A DNA stretch of 60,694 nt, from contig NZ_JAFFPS010000017.1 in the NCBI RefSeq assembly GCF_016919165.1, forward strand, positions 1-60,694, read 5' to 3'. The position numbers were made by a program, and so were the translations under genes. The DNA is from Leptospira chreensis (GTDB taxonomy: Bacteria > Spirochaetota > Leptospiria > Leptospirales > Leptospiraceae). The notes beneath the pieces were generated by a model, which worked only from the letters and a program-made list of their open reading frames with translations, had not been told where the DNA came from and did not search any database. The number at the start of each line of letters is the position of its first letter. The stretch's first letter is position 1. Positions 26,301 to 34,525 of the stretch are shown in pieces.

Positions 26301-26777
26301 TCAGGTTTGATTGAATTGGAATAAGAGAAATGAAAAGAAAATCAAATTAGAAAGAGATATAAGTCCAAAAAAAAGTTTAATCTTCTTAGCAGTTACAATC
26401 TCCGGATTACCGGTACCTTTCACAACGACGAGTCCAGGATGTTCCTCCAAAAACTCCGCCCCTTTTTTAAAATAAATCCAACGGATACCTAACAACCAAA
26501 GGGTGAAAACAGAAACATAGAAAAGAATGATAAACGGATTCAGAGATTTTATATAAAGATAGTCGGTCAAACTGATTGTATACTTAGAAAGATTGCCGAT
26601 TCCAATAATGACCCAAGGAATGTTTCCATAAAAAATAATTCCTTTTACCAGTTGATTATACCCAGATTCTAACTCCGGTTTTCCTTTTATGTATTTTTGG
26701 GATCTATATTTTAAAACGAAGGCATTTAGGGTCGTAACGGCAATAAAAGCGACCCATATAAAATTAAAAATTTCCAT
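26301..26777 (-). CDS. Hypothetical inner-membrane protein
   Basis: I do not recognise this 158-residue protein. It has four likely membrane segments: residues 4-22, 45-62, 78-98 and 133-152. A soluble loop between the third and fourth (WIYFKKGAEFLEEHPGLVVV) carries most of the charge. AGAGGTGA precedes the ATG closely. It is 28 bp upstream of the phosphoesterase gene on the same strand, so the two may be translated from one message. Confidence 0.65.
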   Translation of the reverse strand: MEIFNFIWVAFIAVTTLNAFVLKYRSQKYIKGKPELESGYNQLVKGIIFYGNIPWVIIGIGNLSKYTISLTDYLYIKSLNPFIILFYVSVFTLWLLGIRWIYFKKGAEFLEEHPGLVVVKGTGNPEIVTAKKIKLFFGLISLSNLIFFSFLLFQFNQT

Positions 26778-26828
26778 TTCTCACCTCTTCAATAATACCT
26801 AAACTAAAAAACAACGAGAAGACATTGA

Positions 26829-27593
26829 TTAAAAAATAATGTTTTGGAAAGTCAGTGCATGCGTCTTCCCGTTGATTTCCACCATTTCGATACTTAAATT
26901 GCCTTCCCGAGTCTCTCCATTCCTTAATTTGAATCTATGTTTAAACCCAGTCAGTCTCCCATCAGTTAAAACTTTTTTTCTAATTTCTGCACTATCTGCA
27001 TCATTAACATACATATTCAGTTCTAAACTAGTTTTACCAATAACTTCTTTTTTTTCATAACCAACTAATTTTTCAAATGCAGGGTTCACATCTACAAACT
27101 TAAAATTGTCACTTGTGTCATGTAACGACATAGCAATTGGACTTACTAAAAATGCTTTTTCAAAAAGCTCCTGAGCTTCTGATTGTTTTTTGTTACTTTC
27201 AAACAAACGTAAGGCCATTTTTATAGAAGCAATTAAAACGATTTCTCCTGAATTTTTTACAATATAACCATAGGAAGTAATTGTTTCTGTGCGATTGACA
27301 ATTTCAGGTTCTGTATGTGAGGACAAAAAAACTAAAGGAATAGAATGTCTCGAGAGAATTTCTTTTGCTGCTTCTGTTCCATCCATTCCAGGACCCAAAT
27401 CAATATCCATAAGAATGATATCGATTGGATTTTGTTTTCTAGACAAAAATGAAATCGCAGCCTCTCCGTTACTAACATGATGGACAACAAAACCAACAGA
27501 TTTTAAGATTCGAATCTGCATCATTGCCAGTATCGCTTCGTCCTCAACGAGAAGAATGGACTTACCAAGTACAGAACTATCATTTACTATCAT
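26829..27593 (-). CDS. Response-regulator receiver with C-terminal PAS domain
   Basis: Residues 12-130 form a receiver domain: ILLVEDEA acidic pocket, phosphoacceptor Asp63 in IILMDIDLG, Ser in FLSSHTE and Lys in YIVKNSGE. Residues 140-254 form a PAS domain (SPIAMSLHDTSDNFKFVDVN followed by PAFEKLVGYEKKEVIG). There is no DNA-binding or enzymatic output, so it probably works through protein contacts or as a phosphorelay adaptor. No histidine kinase lies beside it. The chemoreceptor gene is divergent across a 245-bp gap. Confidence 0.93.
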   Translation of the reverse strand: MIVNDSSVLGKSILLVEDEAILAMMQIRILKSVGFVVHHVSNGEAAISFLSRKQNPIDIILMDIDLGPGMDGTEAAKEILSRHSIPLVFLSSHTEPEIVNRTETITSYGYIVKNSGEIVLIASIKMALRLFESNKKQSEAQELFEKAFLVSPIAMSLHDTSDNFKFVDVNPAFEKLVGYEKKEVIGKTSLELNMYVNDADSAEIRKKVLTDGRLTGFKHRFKLRNGETREGNLSIEMVEINGKTHALTFQNIIF

Positions 27594-27659
27594 TTGTTAA
27601 TGATAAAAATATTATTTCCTTAAGAAAGAACAACTCATAATACACTGAAGGTGAAATTC

Positions 27660-27710
27660 TCTCCTAGGAGACGAACCAAGAAGAGACTAGAGGCAACCCT
27701 AAGACTTAGG
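27660..27710. promoter_or_regulatory. Two short palindromes in the receiver-PAS/chemoreceptor divergent gap
   Basis: TCTCCTAGGAGA (27660-27671) is a perfect 12-bp palindrome, and CCTAAGACTTAGG (27698-27710) has perfect 6-bp arms around one base. They share CCTA/TAGG ends. Their location between divergent signalling genes fits operator sites, but no regulator is known. Confidence 0.3.
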
Positions 27711-27838
27711 ATAACTACGAAAGTATTCAAAATAAATAAATTGAATCTTTAAAGAGAACATACATCTTGTTACAGGATCGCTGGTCCAGAACCAACCCAT
27801 AACACCAGAAATAAGAACATCCATCGAGGAGATTAGGA

Positions 27839-29419
27839 ATGTCCACAGAAACAAACGAAATCAGTCGGTTCGAAAGAACCTTGTTCCGTAAGGGAATCTC
27901 CCTGATTGTGTTCACAAAGTACGGACTCAGTGCTGTTTTTTTACTCGGTGTTGCCTCAAACTATTCAACAAAAAGTTTTATTCCCAATTTAATTGGATCG
28001 CTTGTATTCTTGTTAAACGGGGTTGTCCCTGGGATTCGACTACGCCAAGGAAAAGAAATTAGCCGGTTGGCCGCAAATTCTATCATCTTTATTGATCTCC
28101 TAATCATTCTTTGTTTTTTTTATTTAGATATTTATAACAGTCATACAAAGGGAGATGCGAGTAACACTCTGAGTACAGGGATTTTTTATATTATTTTTGT
28201 ATTCATAGCGATCTATTCTAGTTTTCTTTTTGAAACAAAACTTGTTGTAGCTGTGGGAGTGATTTCCACCTGTTTGTATTTAGGTGGGATTTATTTTTCG
28301 ACAACACTTGGATCCGTTCCCATTGCAAAACCTTATCCCGAAATGATCCGAGCAAACCATATCATCGTAACCACAGAAATCCAAAAAATTATCTTTTACT
28401 TTGGAGTTATTTTTAGTTTACGTTACGTTGTTTCTTTGATGCGAGAAATGCAAACTGATTTAAAAATAAAACTAAAAGATACTTTAGAAAAACAAACCTT
28501 CATTACAAATAAATCAAACCAAATGGAGAAGTCGGCAGTGACTCTTGCCGCTTCAGTAGACACTCTCCAATCCATGTCGGATGAACTCCACAACCAATCG
28601 CAAAACCAAGCAGCTTCGGTAGAAGAAATCTCGGCTTCCGTAGAAGAACTTTCTTCTTCTGCAGTCAGCTCAGCCAATCTAGTTGAAACCCAAGTAACAA
28701 AAGTCAAAATTGTGGATCAAAACTTTTTATCACTTCAAAATATCAGTGAAAGTGTAAAATCGAAAACCAATCAAATTGCCAAAGATGTAAGTCTCTCTGC
28801 CGATTTTAGCAAAAAAGTAAAAATTTCCTCAGAAGAACTCAACAGTATTTATGCAGAACTGAACAAAGCCTTTTCGAAAGTAGAAGAAATCAACCAAATG
28901 ATGTCAGAAATCGCAGACCAAACCAACTTACTTGCGTTAAATGCATCTATTGAAGCAGCTCGTGCCGGAGAACATGGCCGAGGGTTTGCCGTAGTGGCAC
29001 AAGAAGTTGCAAAACTTGCCGACCGTTCTCAGTCCAATGCAGGTACCATCGCAAAAATTGTAAAGGATGCTGGACTGAAAATCAACGAGGGAACTAGGTT
29101 TTCCCAGGAAGTCAAAACCCAAGTGGAAAGCCAAAACGAAGAATTGCTGCGAATCGAAAGCGAAATTTTGAGTTTAGAAGGTCATGTCACCGAACAGGAA
29201 GATTTGAACGCCAAACTTAGAGTTACATTTTCTGAACTCCACGAACTTTCCGAACAAATTGGAGTGATTGCCCAGGAACAAATGACCGGTAGTAAAGAAA
29301 TCAACCATGCGATCACTGTCATTGATGAAACCACACAGAAACTCGCTGATTCTGTCCAACTCCTCGCTGAGGAAATCAATGAGATCCATTCGCAATCGAA
29401 ACAGCTAACAGCGACCTGA
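27839..29419 (+). CDS. Methyl-accepting chemotaxis protein with six-helix membrane sensor
   Basis: This 526-residue receptor has about six membrane segments in residues 18-205, with almost no periplasmic domain, so it probably senses a membrane or cytoplasmic signal. No HAMP domain is evident. The cytoplasmic signalling hairpin has the universal tip [20 protein letters not shown] followed by [21 protein letters not shown] near residues 358-400, and coiled-coil flanks with Gln/Glu-rich methylation regions ([16 protein letters not shown]). GAGGAG lies about 8 bp before the ATG. It would signal through CheW-CheA to the periplasmic flagella. The ligand is unknown. Confidence 0.95.
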   Translation: MSTETNEISRFERTLFRKGISLIVFTKYGLSAVFLLGVASNYSTKSFIPNLIGSLVFLLNGVVPGIRLRQGKEISRLAANSIIFIDLLIILCFFYLDIYNSHTKGDASNTLSTGIFYIIFVFIAIYSSFLFETKLVVAVGVISTCLYLGGIYFSTTLGSVPIAKPYPEMIRANHIIVTTEIQKIIFYFGVIFSLRYVVSLMREMQTDLKIKLKDTLEKQTFITNKSNQMEKSAVTLAASVDTLQSMSDELHNQSQNQAASVEEISASVEELSSSAVSSANLVETQVTKVKIVDQNFLSLQNISESVKSKTNQIAKDVSLSADFSKKVKISSEELNSIYAELNKAFSKVEEINQMMSEIADQTNLLALNASIEAARAGEHGRGFAVVAQEVAKLADRSQSNAGTIAKIVKDAGLKINEGTRFSQEVKTQVESQNEELLRIESEILSLEGHVTEQEDLNAKLRVTFSELHELSEQIGVIAQEQMTGSKEINHAITVIDETTQKLADSVQLLAEEINEIHSQSKQLTAT

Positions 29420-29534
29420 GGGATTTCCCTTTAGACTGAACAAAGTTTTAGGAATAAAACCTGTCTTTACAATAGGTAGCTTTCCTAAAATCCTGGGCAA
29501 TTGTAGGAAATAAATTGCCCAGCTAAAGCTTGCC

Positions 29535-30725
29535 ATGTTGAAATCTAAAAAACCCGGTCGACCCGGCCAACGAATCGAAGATACCATAATGGCAATTTTG
29601 GAAGAGGATCCTTGTTCCGAGGAAACTCTAGTCCAAAAAATCAAAGACGGGCATATCCATACTTTAGATGATTCTCAAATTTATTCTGCCTTACTCAAGG
29701 TTCTAACTTCCTTAGATGTCCCTGAAAATGAATCCGAGTCCATTTGGCAAAATATTATAGATAACAAAAACAAACTTACCCACTGTATGGGTCGCGAAGT
29801 CGGAATTCGAATTGCTACTTTAGATTATTTCACAAACATCAATAAAAAAATCAAAAATCCAAAAATCATCGAAATGAGACTTTTCGCTGATACCGAAAAA
29901 CTAATATTAGTTGATGAACTCACAAGATTGTATAACAGAAGACATTTCGAAACGGCACTCAATCGCGAATTCAAACAATCTACAAGATACAATCAAAATC
30001 TTTCCCTCCTCATTATTGACATTGATGATTTCAAAAAAATCAATGATACCTATGGACATACCACTGGTGATGAAATCCTTACGAAAGTGGCAAAACAAAT
30101 TACCTCTTGTTTGCGTACTGAGGATACGGCTTGCCGCATAGGTGGTGAAGAGTTTGCTGTGATTTTTCCGCAGACTAATGAAGAACAAGCACTCATTGCA
30201 TCAGAAAAACTTCTAGAGGCTTGTCGCACCATCCAATTGAGCGGAAAGTCTGTGACCTTAAGCGGTGGAATCGTATCTTATCCAGAAAAAGTAAAAACTT
30301 GCGGAGACATGTATGACCTGGCAGACCGTGCCTTGTATACAGCAAAATATTCTGGAAAAAACCAAGTTGTTGCTTATTCCAATGAAAAACGCAGTAGTTT
30401 GCGTTTTGATGCGAACTTAGAACTTCTTTTTATTCTGCCGGACAAAACTCTAAAAACCATTTCAAAAAATATTTCAGTCACTGGAATTGCTTTTGATACA
30501 GATGACGATATCACTCTCAATGAATCCTTTGATGTCAAACTTCGCGAGTCTGATTCACACAATGAAATTAATGCCAAAATCAAAGTGATCAGAAAGGAAG
30601 AAGTGGGAATCCAAAAATACCATATGGGTGCTGAGTTTTTAGAACTCTCTCCCGAAGACCAAACCAAGTTATCGGAACTTTATACACTCCACCGATACAA
30701 ATCAAAAGTTCCAACCGGTGTGTAA
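29535..30725 (+). CDS. Diguanylate cyclase with C-terminal PilZ domain
   Basis: The 396-residue protein begins with a helical N-terminal region (residues 1-125, GRPGQRIEDTIMAILEED). A GGDEF domain follows from about 130 to 290 with an active site GGEEF near 203-207, preceded by RTED five residues upstream, which is the product-inhibition I-site (RxxD). A PilZ domain covers 295-390 with RSSLR (RxxxR) and NISVTG (NxSxxG), both c-di-GMP contact motifs. One chain would therefore make and also bind c-di-GMP. It has no membrane segment. The start ATG 29535 lacks a good ribosome site. It follows the chemoreceptor by 115 bp. Confidence 0.93.
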   Translation: MLKSKKPGRPGQRIEDTIMAILEEDPCSEETLVQKIKDGHIHTLDDSQIYSALLKVLTSLDVPENESESIWQNIIDNKNKLTHCMGREVGIRIATLDYFTNINKKIKNPKIIEMRLFADTEKLILVDELTRLYNRRHFETALNREFKQSTRYNQNLSLLIIDIDDFKKINDTYGHTTGDEILTKVAKQITSCLRTEDTACRIGGEEFAVIFPQTNEEQALIASEKLLEACRTIQLSGKSVTLSGGIVSYPEKVKTCGDMYDLADRALYTAKYSGKNQVVAYSNEKRSSLRFDANLELLFILPDKTLKTISKNISVTGIAFDTDDDITLNESFDVKLRESDSHNEINAKIKVIRKEEVGIQKYHMGAEFLELSPEDQTKLSELYTLHRYKSKVPTGV

Positions 30726-30786
30726 ATAAGTCCGAAGCCAATCCGGCATTCCCTTGAAAATGAAATAAATTTTCCTTGCCGGTAGT

Positions 30787-31335
30787 TTGGATTTAAGTTT
30801 CCATTCATTCGTGTTCGGTTTTTATCTCTGCTTTTTCTGGATCCTCATTCGTTTCTTTTCCCCTGAGTTTTCCTGGCCGTCTGGTCTCATCCCCCCACTC
30901 CAATTCCTTTTTTGGTGGAATCTCATTTTTTCCGCTTTTTGGTTACTCCTCGTTCTGGTCGTGGTTTTTGGGCTTTTGGGATTTTTACTCCGAATCCCCG
31001 TTGTCGGAATTTTATTACAAGGGATCAGAAACCAAGTCACCGAAATTGGTTGGTATAAATTCCTCCTCAACAGAACAACCGTTTGGTTGGTGAGCCAAAC
31101 TTTCATCCTTTCCGGTTCCTTTGTTTTTGGATACGGGAGAGGTTTAGAACCTTTCGTTTATACCATAGCTTTAATAACAACCGTTCTTGGTTACTTCATC
31201 AAACAAAACTTTTACAAACCAATGGCAAGTTTCTCTGGATCCAAAGGGGTCTTCGTTTATCGGGGCGGAAAAGAAGGTGGTTTTCCACCAAACCCAGACC
31301 AGTTTCCTAAGGAAAAAGACGTAACTCCTCCTTAA
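30787..31335 (+). CDS. Hypothetical membrane protein
   Basis: I do not recognise this 182-residue protein. It starts with TTG 30787; the frame has no ATG near its beginning. Three or four membrane segments occupy residues 5-70 and 100-140 (FVFGFYLCFFWILIRFF, FLFWWNLIFSAFWLLL, VVVFGLLGFLL, ALITTVLGYFI). The C-terminal 45 residues are soluble and rich in Gly, Pro and Lys. The coding assignment rests on frame length, hydrophobic pattern and position. It lies 61 bp after the GGDEF-PilZ gene and 44 bp before msrA. Confidence 0.6.
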   Translation: MDLSFHSFVFGFYLCFFWILIRFFSPEFSWPSGLIPPLQFLFWWNLIFSAFWLLLVLVVVFGLLGFLLRIPVVGILLQGIRNQVTEIGWYKFLLNRTTVWLVSQTFILSGSFVFGYGRGLEPFVYTIALITTVLGYFIKQNFYKPMASFSGSKGVFVYRGGKEGGFPPNPDQFPKEKDVTPP

Positions 31336-31379
31336 ATCCATTGGTCTTTTGTTACTAAAACTTGTAAAAAACCAATCTA

Positions 31380-32075
31380 ATGGATATGGTATCTGCAAAA
31401 TTCCTTTCTTCTTCTCGTGTCTTCACTTATGGAATCTTATTCTTGATTTCCGCTTTCCTCACTCTCCAGTGCCATCTTTTCTCGGAAAAGGATGAGGCTG
31501 TCCAAAAAATTTTCCTACAACCCAAAGAGGGTCAAAAAATTGCCGCCTTTGCCGAAGGTTGTTTTTGGTGTTCAGAACATATCTTTGAATCGGTACCTGG
31601 AGTTTTGGATGTTGTCTCTGGATACGCCGGAGGACATACAAAGAATCCAAGTTATGATTTAGTAAACACAGAAACTACAGGACATGCAGAAACAGTTTTG
31701 GTTTATTATGATCCATCTAAGATCGATTATGCGGAACTTTGTAGGATCTTTTTTCTTTCCCATGACCCAACCACATTAAACAGACAAGGTCCCGATGAAG
31801 GATCTTCTTACAGATCCATTCTCTTTTATAGTTCCGATGCAGAATTAAAAATTGCAAAAAAAATCCAAGGGGAATTGAAAGAAAAACAAATCTGGAAAGA
31901 TCCCATTGTTACAGAATTTCAAGAATTAAAAGAATTTTACCGGGCCGAAGGATACCACCAAAATTTTATACAAAACAATCCGAACCAGTCTTATGTGCGC
32001 GGTGTTTCCATTCCAAGATACAAAGAATTCCAATCTCGGTATGAACTTTACAAAACGACAAAAAAGGAAAAATAA
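31380..32075 (+). CDS. msrA: Peptide-methionine (S)-S-oxide reductase, probably lipid-anchored
   Basis: MsrA reduces methionine S-sulfoxide in damaged proteins. The catalytic motif GCFWC has the nucleophile Cys61 and a second Cys at 64. Substrate-pocket blocks VSGYAGGHTKNPSYDLV, TGHAETV, FFLSHDPTTLNRQGPDEGSS and YRSILFY are intact. Residues 1-31 form a signal ending LTLQC, so Cys31 may be lipidated and the enzyme may act outside the cytoplasm. The C-terminal resolving cysteines of the E. coli enzyme are absent, leaving Cys64 as the candidate resolver. ATG 31386 is an alternative start. Confidence 0.95.
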   Translation: MDMVSAKFLSSSRVFTYGILFLISAFLTLQCHLFSEKDEAVQKIFLQPKEGQKIAAFAEGCFWCSEHIFESVPGVLDVVSGYAGGHTKNPSYDLVNTETTGHAETVLVYYDPSKIDYAELCRIFFLSHDPTTLNRQGPDEGSSYRSILFYSSDAELKIAKKIQGELKEKQIWKDPIVTEFQELKEFYRAEGYHQNFIQNNPNQSYVRGVSIPRYKEFQSRYELYKTTKKEK

Positions 32076-32078
32076 TTT

Positions 32079-32097
32079 TAGAGATCTCGATTCTCTA
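32079..32097. terminator. Small hairpin between converging msrA and HDOD genes
   Basis: TAGAGA and TCTCTA form a 6-bp stem with a 7-base loop in the 22 bp between converging stop codons. It is a weak bidirectional terminator candidate. Confidence 0.3.
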
Positions 32098-33618
32098 TTA
32101 GTAGGATAAAAATTCTTCCTTGAGTTTGGTGCGAAAGGAATCAAACTCTGCTTTCGAATGAAACTTACAAAGTTTGAGAATTTCGGCAGGGATCTCCGAA
32201 GATTTTGCTTCTTTAGCATTGATTGATATCATCATATCACTCAAATAAATAGGAAATACGATCGATGCATATTCTTCGTCAGCGACAAGGGGTCTGTGAT
32301 GGAATTCCATTGCCTTAATGTAAAGAACCGGGAAACTCCATTTTTCACCAACCATAGCACCTAACTTCGAGTGAGTGATTCCAATCGCCGACTCTTCCAT
32401 ACTGATAGTAGAAGCTATTTCCCGAGAATTAGAATAAGTTTTGATTTTTGACATATGTTGTTTGTCAAAAGACAAAAGTAAAATTTCACCAATATCGTGC
32501 AAAAGAGATGCCGCAATCAGATTACTAAGGTCTGATTTATTCATCCCCATCCTTTGCCCAATGGCTTTACAATAAAAAGCAGACTCGTTCGATTTTTCCC
32601 AAATGGCGGCAAAAGCAGGGAACTTATCTTCTAACATCTGCTTGGTTCCAAGGCTATACAATAAAGTTTGTAATTCTTTTAAACCAATGAGTTGGATCGC
32701 ACGATCCAAACTTTCCACTCTTCCTCCTCGTCTAAATGCAGCCGAGTTGGAAAGTTTCAATATGTTGGCAGACAGAGCAATGTCCCGTTTGATCATTTCA
32801 GCGATGGTACCAATACTTGAGTTTGGTTTGTCAATGGCATCCTGAATGTCTTTGATCGCTTTAGGGAATGTTGGTAAATTATCAATTTGAGAAACTATAT
32901 CATCAATTTTTTCCAACTGTTGGCTTTCTTTAGAAACCTTAGAAGGAATATCGATCATAAAAACAGTTTTGTTTTCGCCAGATTCAAACTTAAAAGCAGA
33001 ATCCCCTAAACCATCGTTTCGCAACATCATGAGTGTCATAATCAAACCAAGGCCAGCACCTTCTTGTTCGCTTGACATATCCATAAAGGCTTCTGCTAAA
33101 TCGTTATACGTTTTTGCTTTATCAATTCTTTCTTTGATTCTTGCTGATTCTGCCGTAGTCAGTTGCACATTGTTCATGATCCGTATGCGCATTAAACTTT
33201 TATTATGAATGAACGAAACAAAAACCCCAAAATTATTTCTCTGGAGTGACTCTTCTATCGTGTCTCGATTTTCTAGGTAGGTTTTTTTGAATTCAGCAAT
33301 CCCTGCTTCATATTCAGCTTCATCTTCGATATTACTCGCACGGTTTTTAAAAAAAACTCGTTTTGCATTTGCTTTGATTGCATTCGTAACAGTTTCTTTT
33401 ACCGCCGCAAGAACTGAATCCCTAACAATAATTAGGTCAAGTTGCAACAAAAAACGATCCAAAACCTGATACAATGTATTTTCTACTTCATCAGTAATTT
33501 GAAAAAATTTAAAATGAAAGGGGGCATTTTCTAAAATAGGATGATTGATATCATCTATGTTAGAATGAAGACCTAAGTCTTGTTTGTATTCTAATGTGAC
33601 AGCCTTCGGACTTGCCAT
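32098..33618 (-). CDS. HDOD-domain protein with N-terminal histidine-kinase-like ATPase domain
   Basis: The 506-residue protein joins two modules. Residues about 60-225 resemble a GHKL ATPase: VKETVTNAIKANAK would be the N box and SSEQEGAGLGLIMTLMML the G2/lid region, followed by the strand NKTVFMIDI. Residues 245-440 form an HDOD domain (DNLPTFPKAIKDIQDAID, NILKLSNSAAFR, LLHDIGEILLLSF), a degenerate HD phosphohydrolase fold used in signalling. No phosphoacceptor histidine domain is present. GAGG lies 5 bp before the ATG. It may be an anti-sigma-like or partner-switching ATPase coupled to HDOD, but no function is established by the sequence. Confidence 0.85.
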   Translation of the reverse strand: MASPKAVTLEYKQDLGLHSNIDDINHPILENAPFHFKFFQITDEVENTLYQVLDRFLLQLDLIIVRDSVLAAVKETVTNAIKANAKRVFFKNRASNIEDEAEYEAGIAEFKKTYLENRDTIEESLQRNNFGVFVSFIHNKSLMRIRIMNNVQLTTAESARIKERIDKAKTYNDLAEAFMDMSSEQEGAGLGLIMTLMMLRNDGLGDSAFKFESGENKTVFMIDIPSKVSKESQQLEKIDDIVSQIDNLPTFPKAIKDIQDAIDKPNSSIGTIAEMIKRDIALSANILKLSNSAAFRRGGRVESLDRAIQLIGLKELQTLLYSLGTKQMLEDKFPAFAAIWEKSNESAFYCKAIGQRMGMNKSDLSNLIAASLLHDIGEILLLSFDKQHMSKIKTYSNSREIASTISMEESAIGITHSKLGAMVGEKWSFPVLYIKAMEFHHRPLVADEEYASIVFPIYLSDMMISINAKEAKSSEIPAEILKLCKFHSKAEFDSFRTKLKEEFLSY

Positions 33619-33711
33619 AAAACCTCAAGTAGTGAAGAAGCGCCGAAAGGGATTTCCCTAGACTGGTTTTTGTGAAGACACTTCTTTTCCATTCGACGTA
33701 AATATTTTACT

Positions 33712-33780
33712 AACGCAAGCGTTTAACAATAAAATTACGAGCTAGGAAAAGTCTTGCGGTAAGTACGAACTACTACTTAC
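33712..33780. promoter_or_regulatory. Inverted repeats in the gap left of the HDOD gene start
   Basis: AACGC-AA-GCGTT (33712-33723) and GTAAGTA-N8-TACTTAC (33759-33780) lie in the 197-bp gap between the TRIC-like gene end and the HDOD gene start. Both genes are on the minus strand, so these could be terminator or operator sites. No T-tract follows either. Confidence 0.3.
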
Positions 33781-33815
33781 GATAAATCACTGATTTTGCT
33801 ACATTTGTGTAATAA

Positions 33816-34466
33816 TTAATCAAAGATTTTGATCTTTGGCAAACCCAAGTTGTATCGAACAGCCACCAAACGAATGCCCACAACAACACTTGCGGAGACA
33901 ATTAAGTTCAGATTTGCATTCACTTCCCAAACATTCAGAACGATATACAAAATGGATCCCACCAAACAGGCCGTAGCATAAATTTCTTTTCGAAAAATAA
34001 ATGGCACTTCGTTCATAAGTGTGTCTCGAATGACACCACCAAAAATGGCTGAAATCATTCCAAGAAGAGCGGATGCAAAAAAGTTCACCCCATGGTCCAA
34101 AGCGATCCTTGTTCCAAGCACCGTATAAATTCCAATTCCTAAAGTATCAAATAAAAACAATTCGTCTTTGAGTTTTGTGAGCAACCGTGGCAAAAGAATG
34201 ACAAGTAGAAATCCAATGAATATAGTCCATAGAATATTCTCATCGCGAACCCAAGAAACAGGATAATTGCCAAGAGTAATGTCTCTCAAAGTTCCCCCGC
34301 CAATGGCAGTGATGAAACCGGTAAAAAACACACTAAAAAGATCGTGGTGGTGGTCATCGTGCTCCAAGGCCGCAAGGGCTCCTGATATAGTAAAAACCAT
34401 GATCCCAGCAAGCCCTATGTAATAAGAAAAACTAAAATCCACGGGTTCTATCCTACTTTTATTCAT
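33816..34466 (-). CDS. TRIC-type cation channel family protein (UPF0126)
   Basis: The 216-residue protein has seven hydrophobic segments arranged as two repeats. The diagnostic glycine-rich stretches are FFTGFITAIGGGTLRDITLG in the first repeat and LLGMISAIFGGVIRDTLMN in the second, as in YicG/YadS-type bacterial relatives of trimeric intracellular cation channels. A histidine-rich loop (EHDDHHHDL) follows the first helix. The role in bacteria is not settled; ion conduction is inferred from the family. The start ATG 34466 faces the divergent beta-helix lipoprotein gene 59 bp away. Confidence 0.9.
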   Translation of the reverse strand: MNKSRIEPVDFSFSYYIGLAGIMVFTISGALAALEHDDHHHDLFSVFFTGFITAIGGGTLRDITLGNYPVSWVRDENILWTIFIGFLLVILLPRLLTKLKDELFLFDTLGIGIYTVLGTRIALDHGVNFFASALLGMISAIFGGVIRDTLMNEVPFIFRKEIYATACLVGSILYIVLNVWEVNANLNLIVSASVVVGIRLVAVRYNLGLPKIKIFD

Positions 34467-34525
34467 TTAGACGTAAACAAAATGACAATCTTTCAATGCC
34501 TCAATTGTTGTATAAAGTAGCGAAT

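Noticed and set aside
26829..27593. Receiver-PAS protein as the partner of the multi-PAS kinase
   Set aside because: They lie 8 kb apart with other genes between, and sequence alone gives no pairing evidence.
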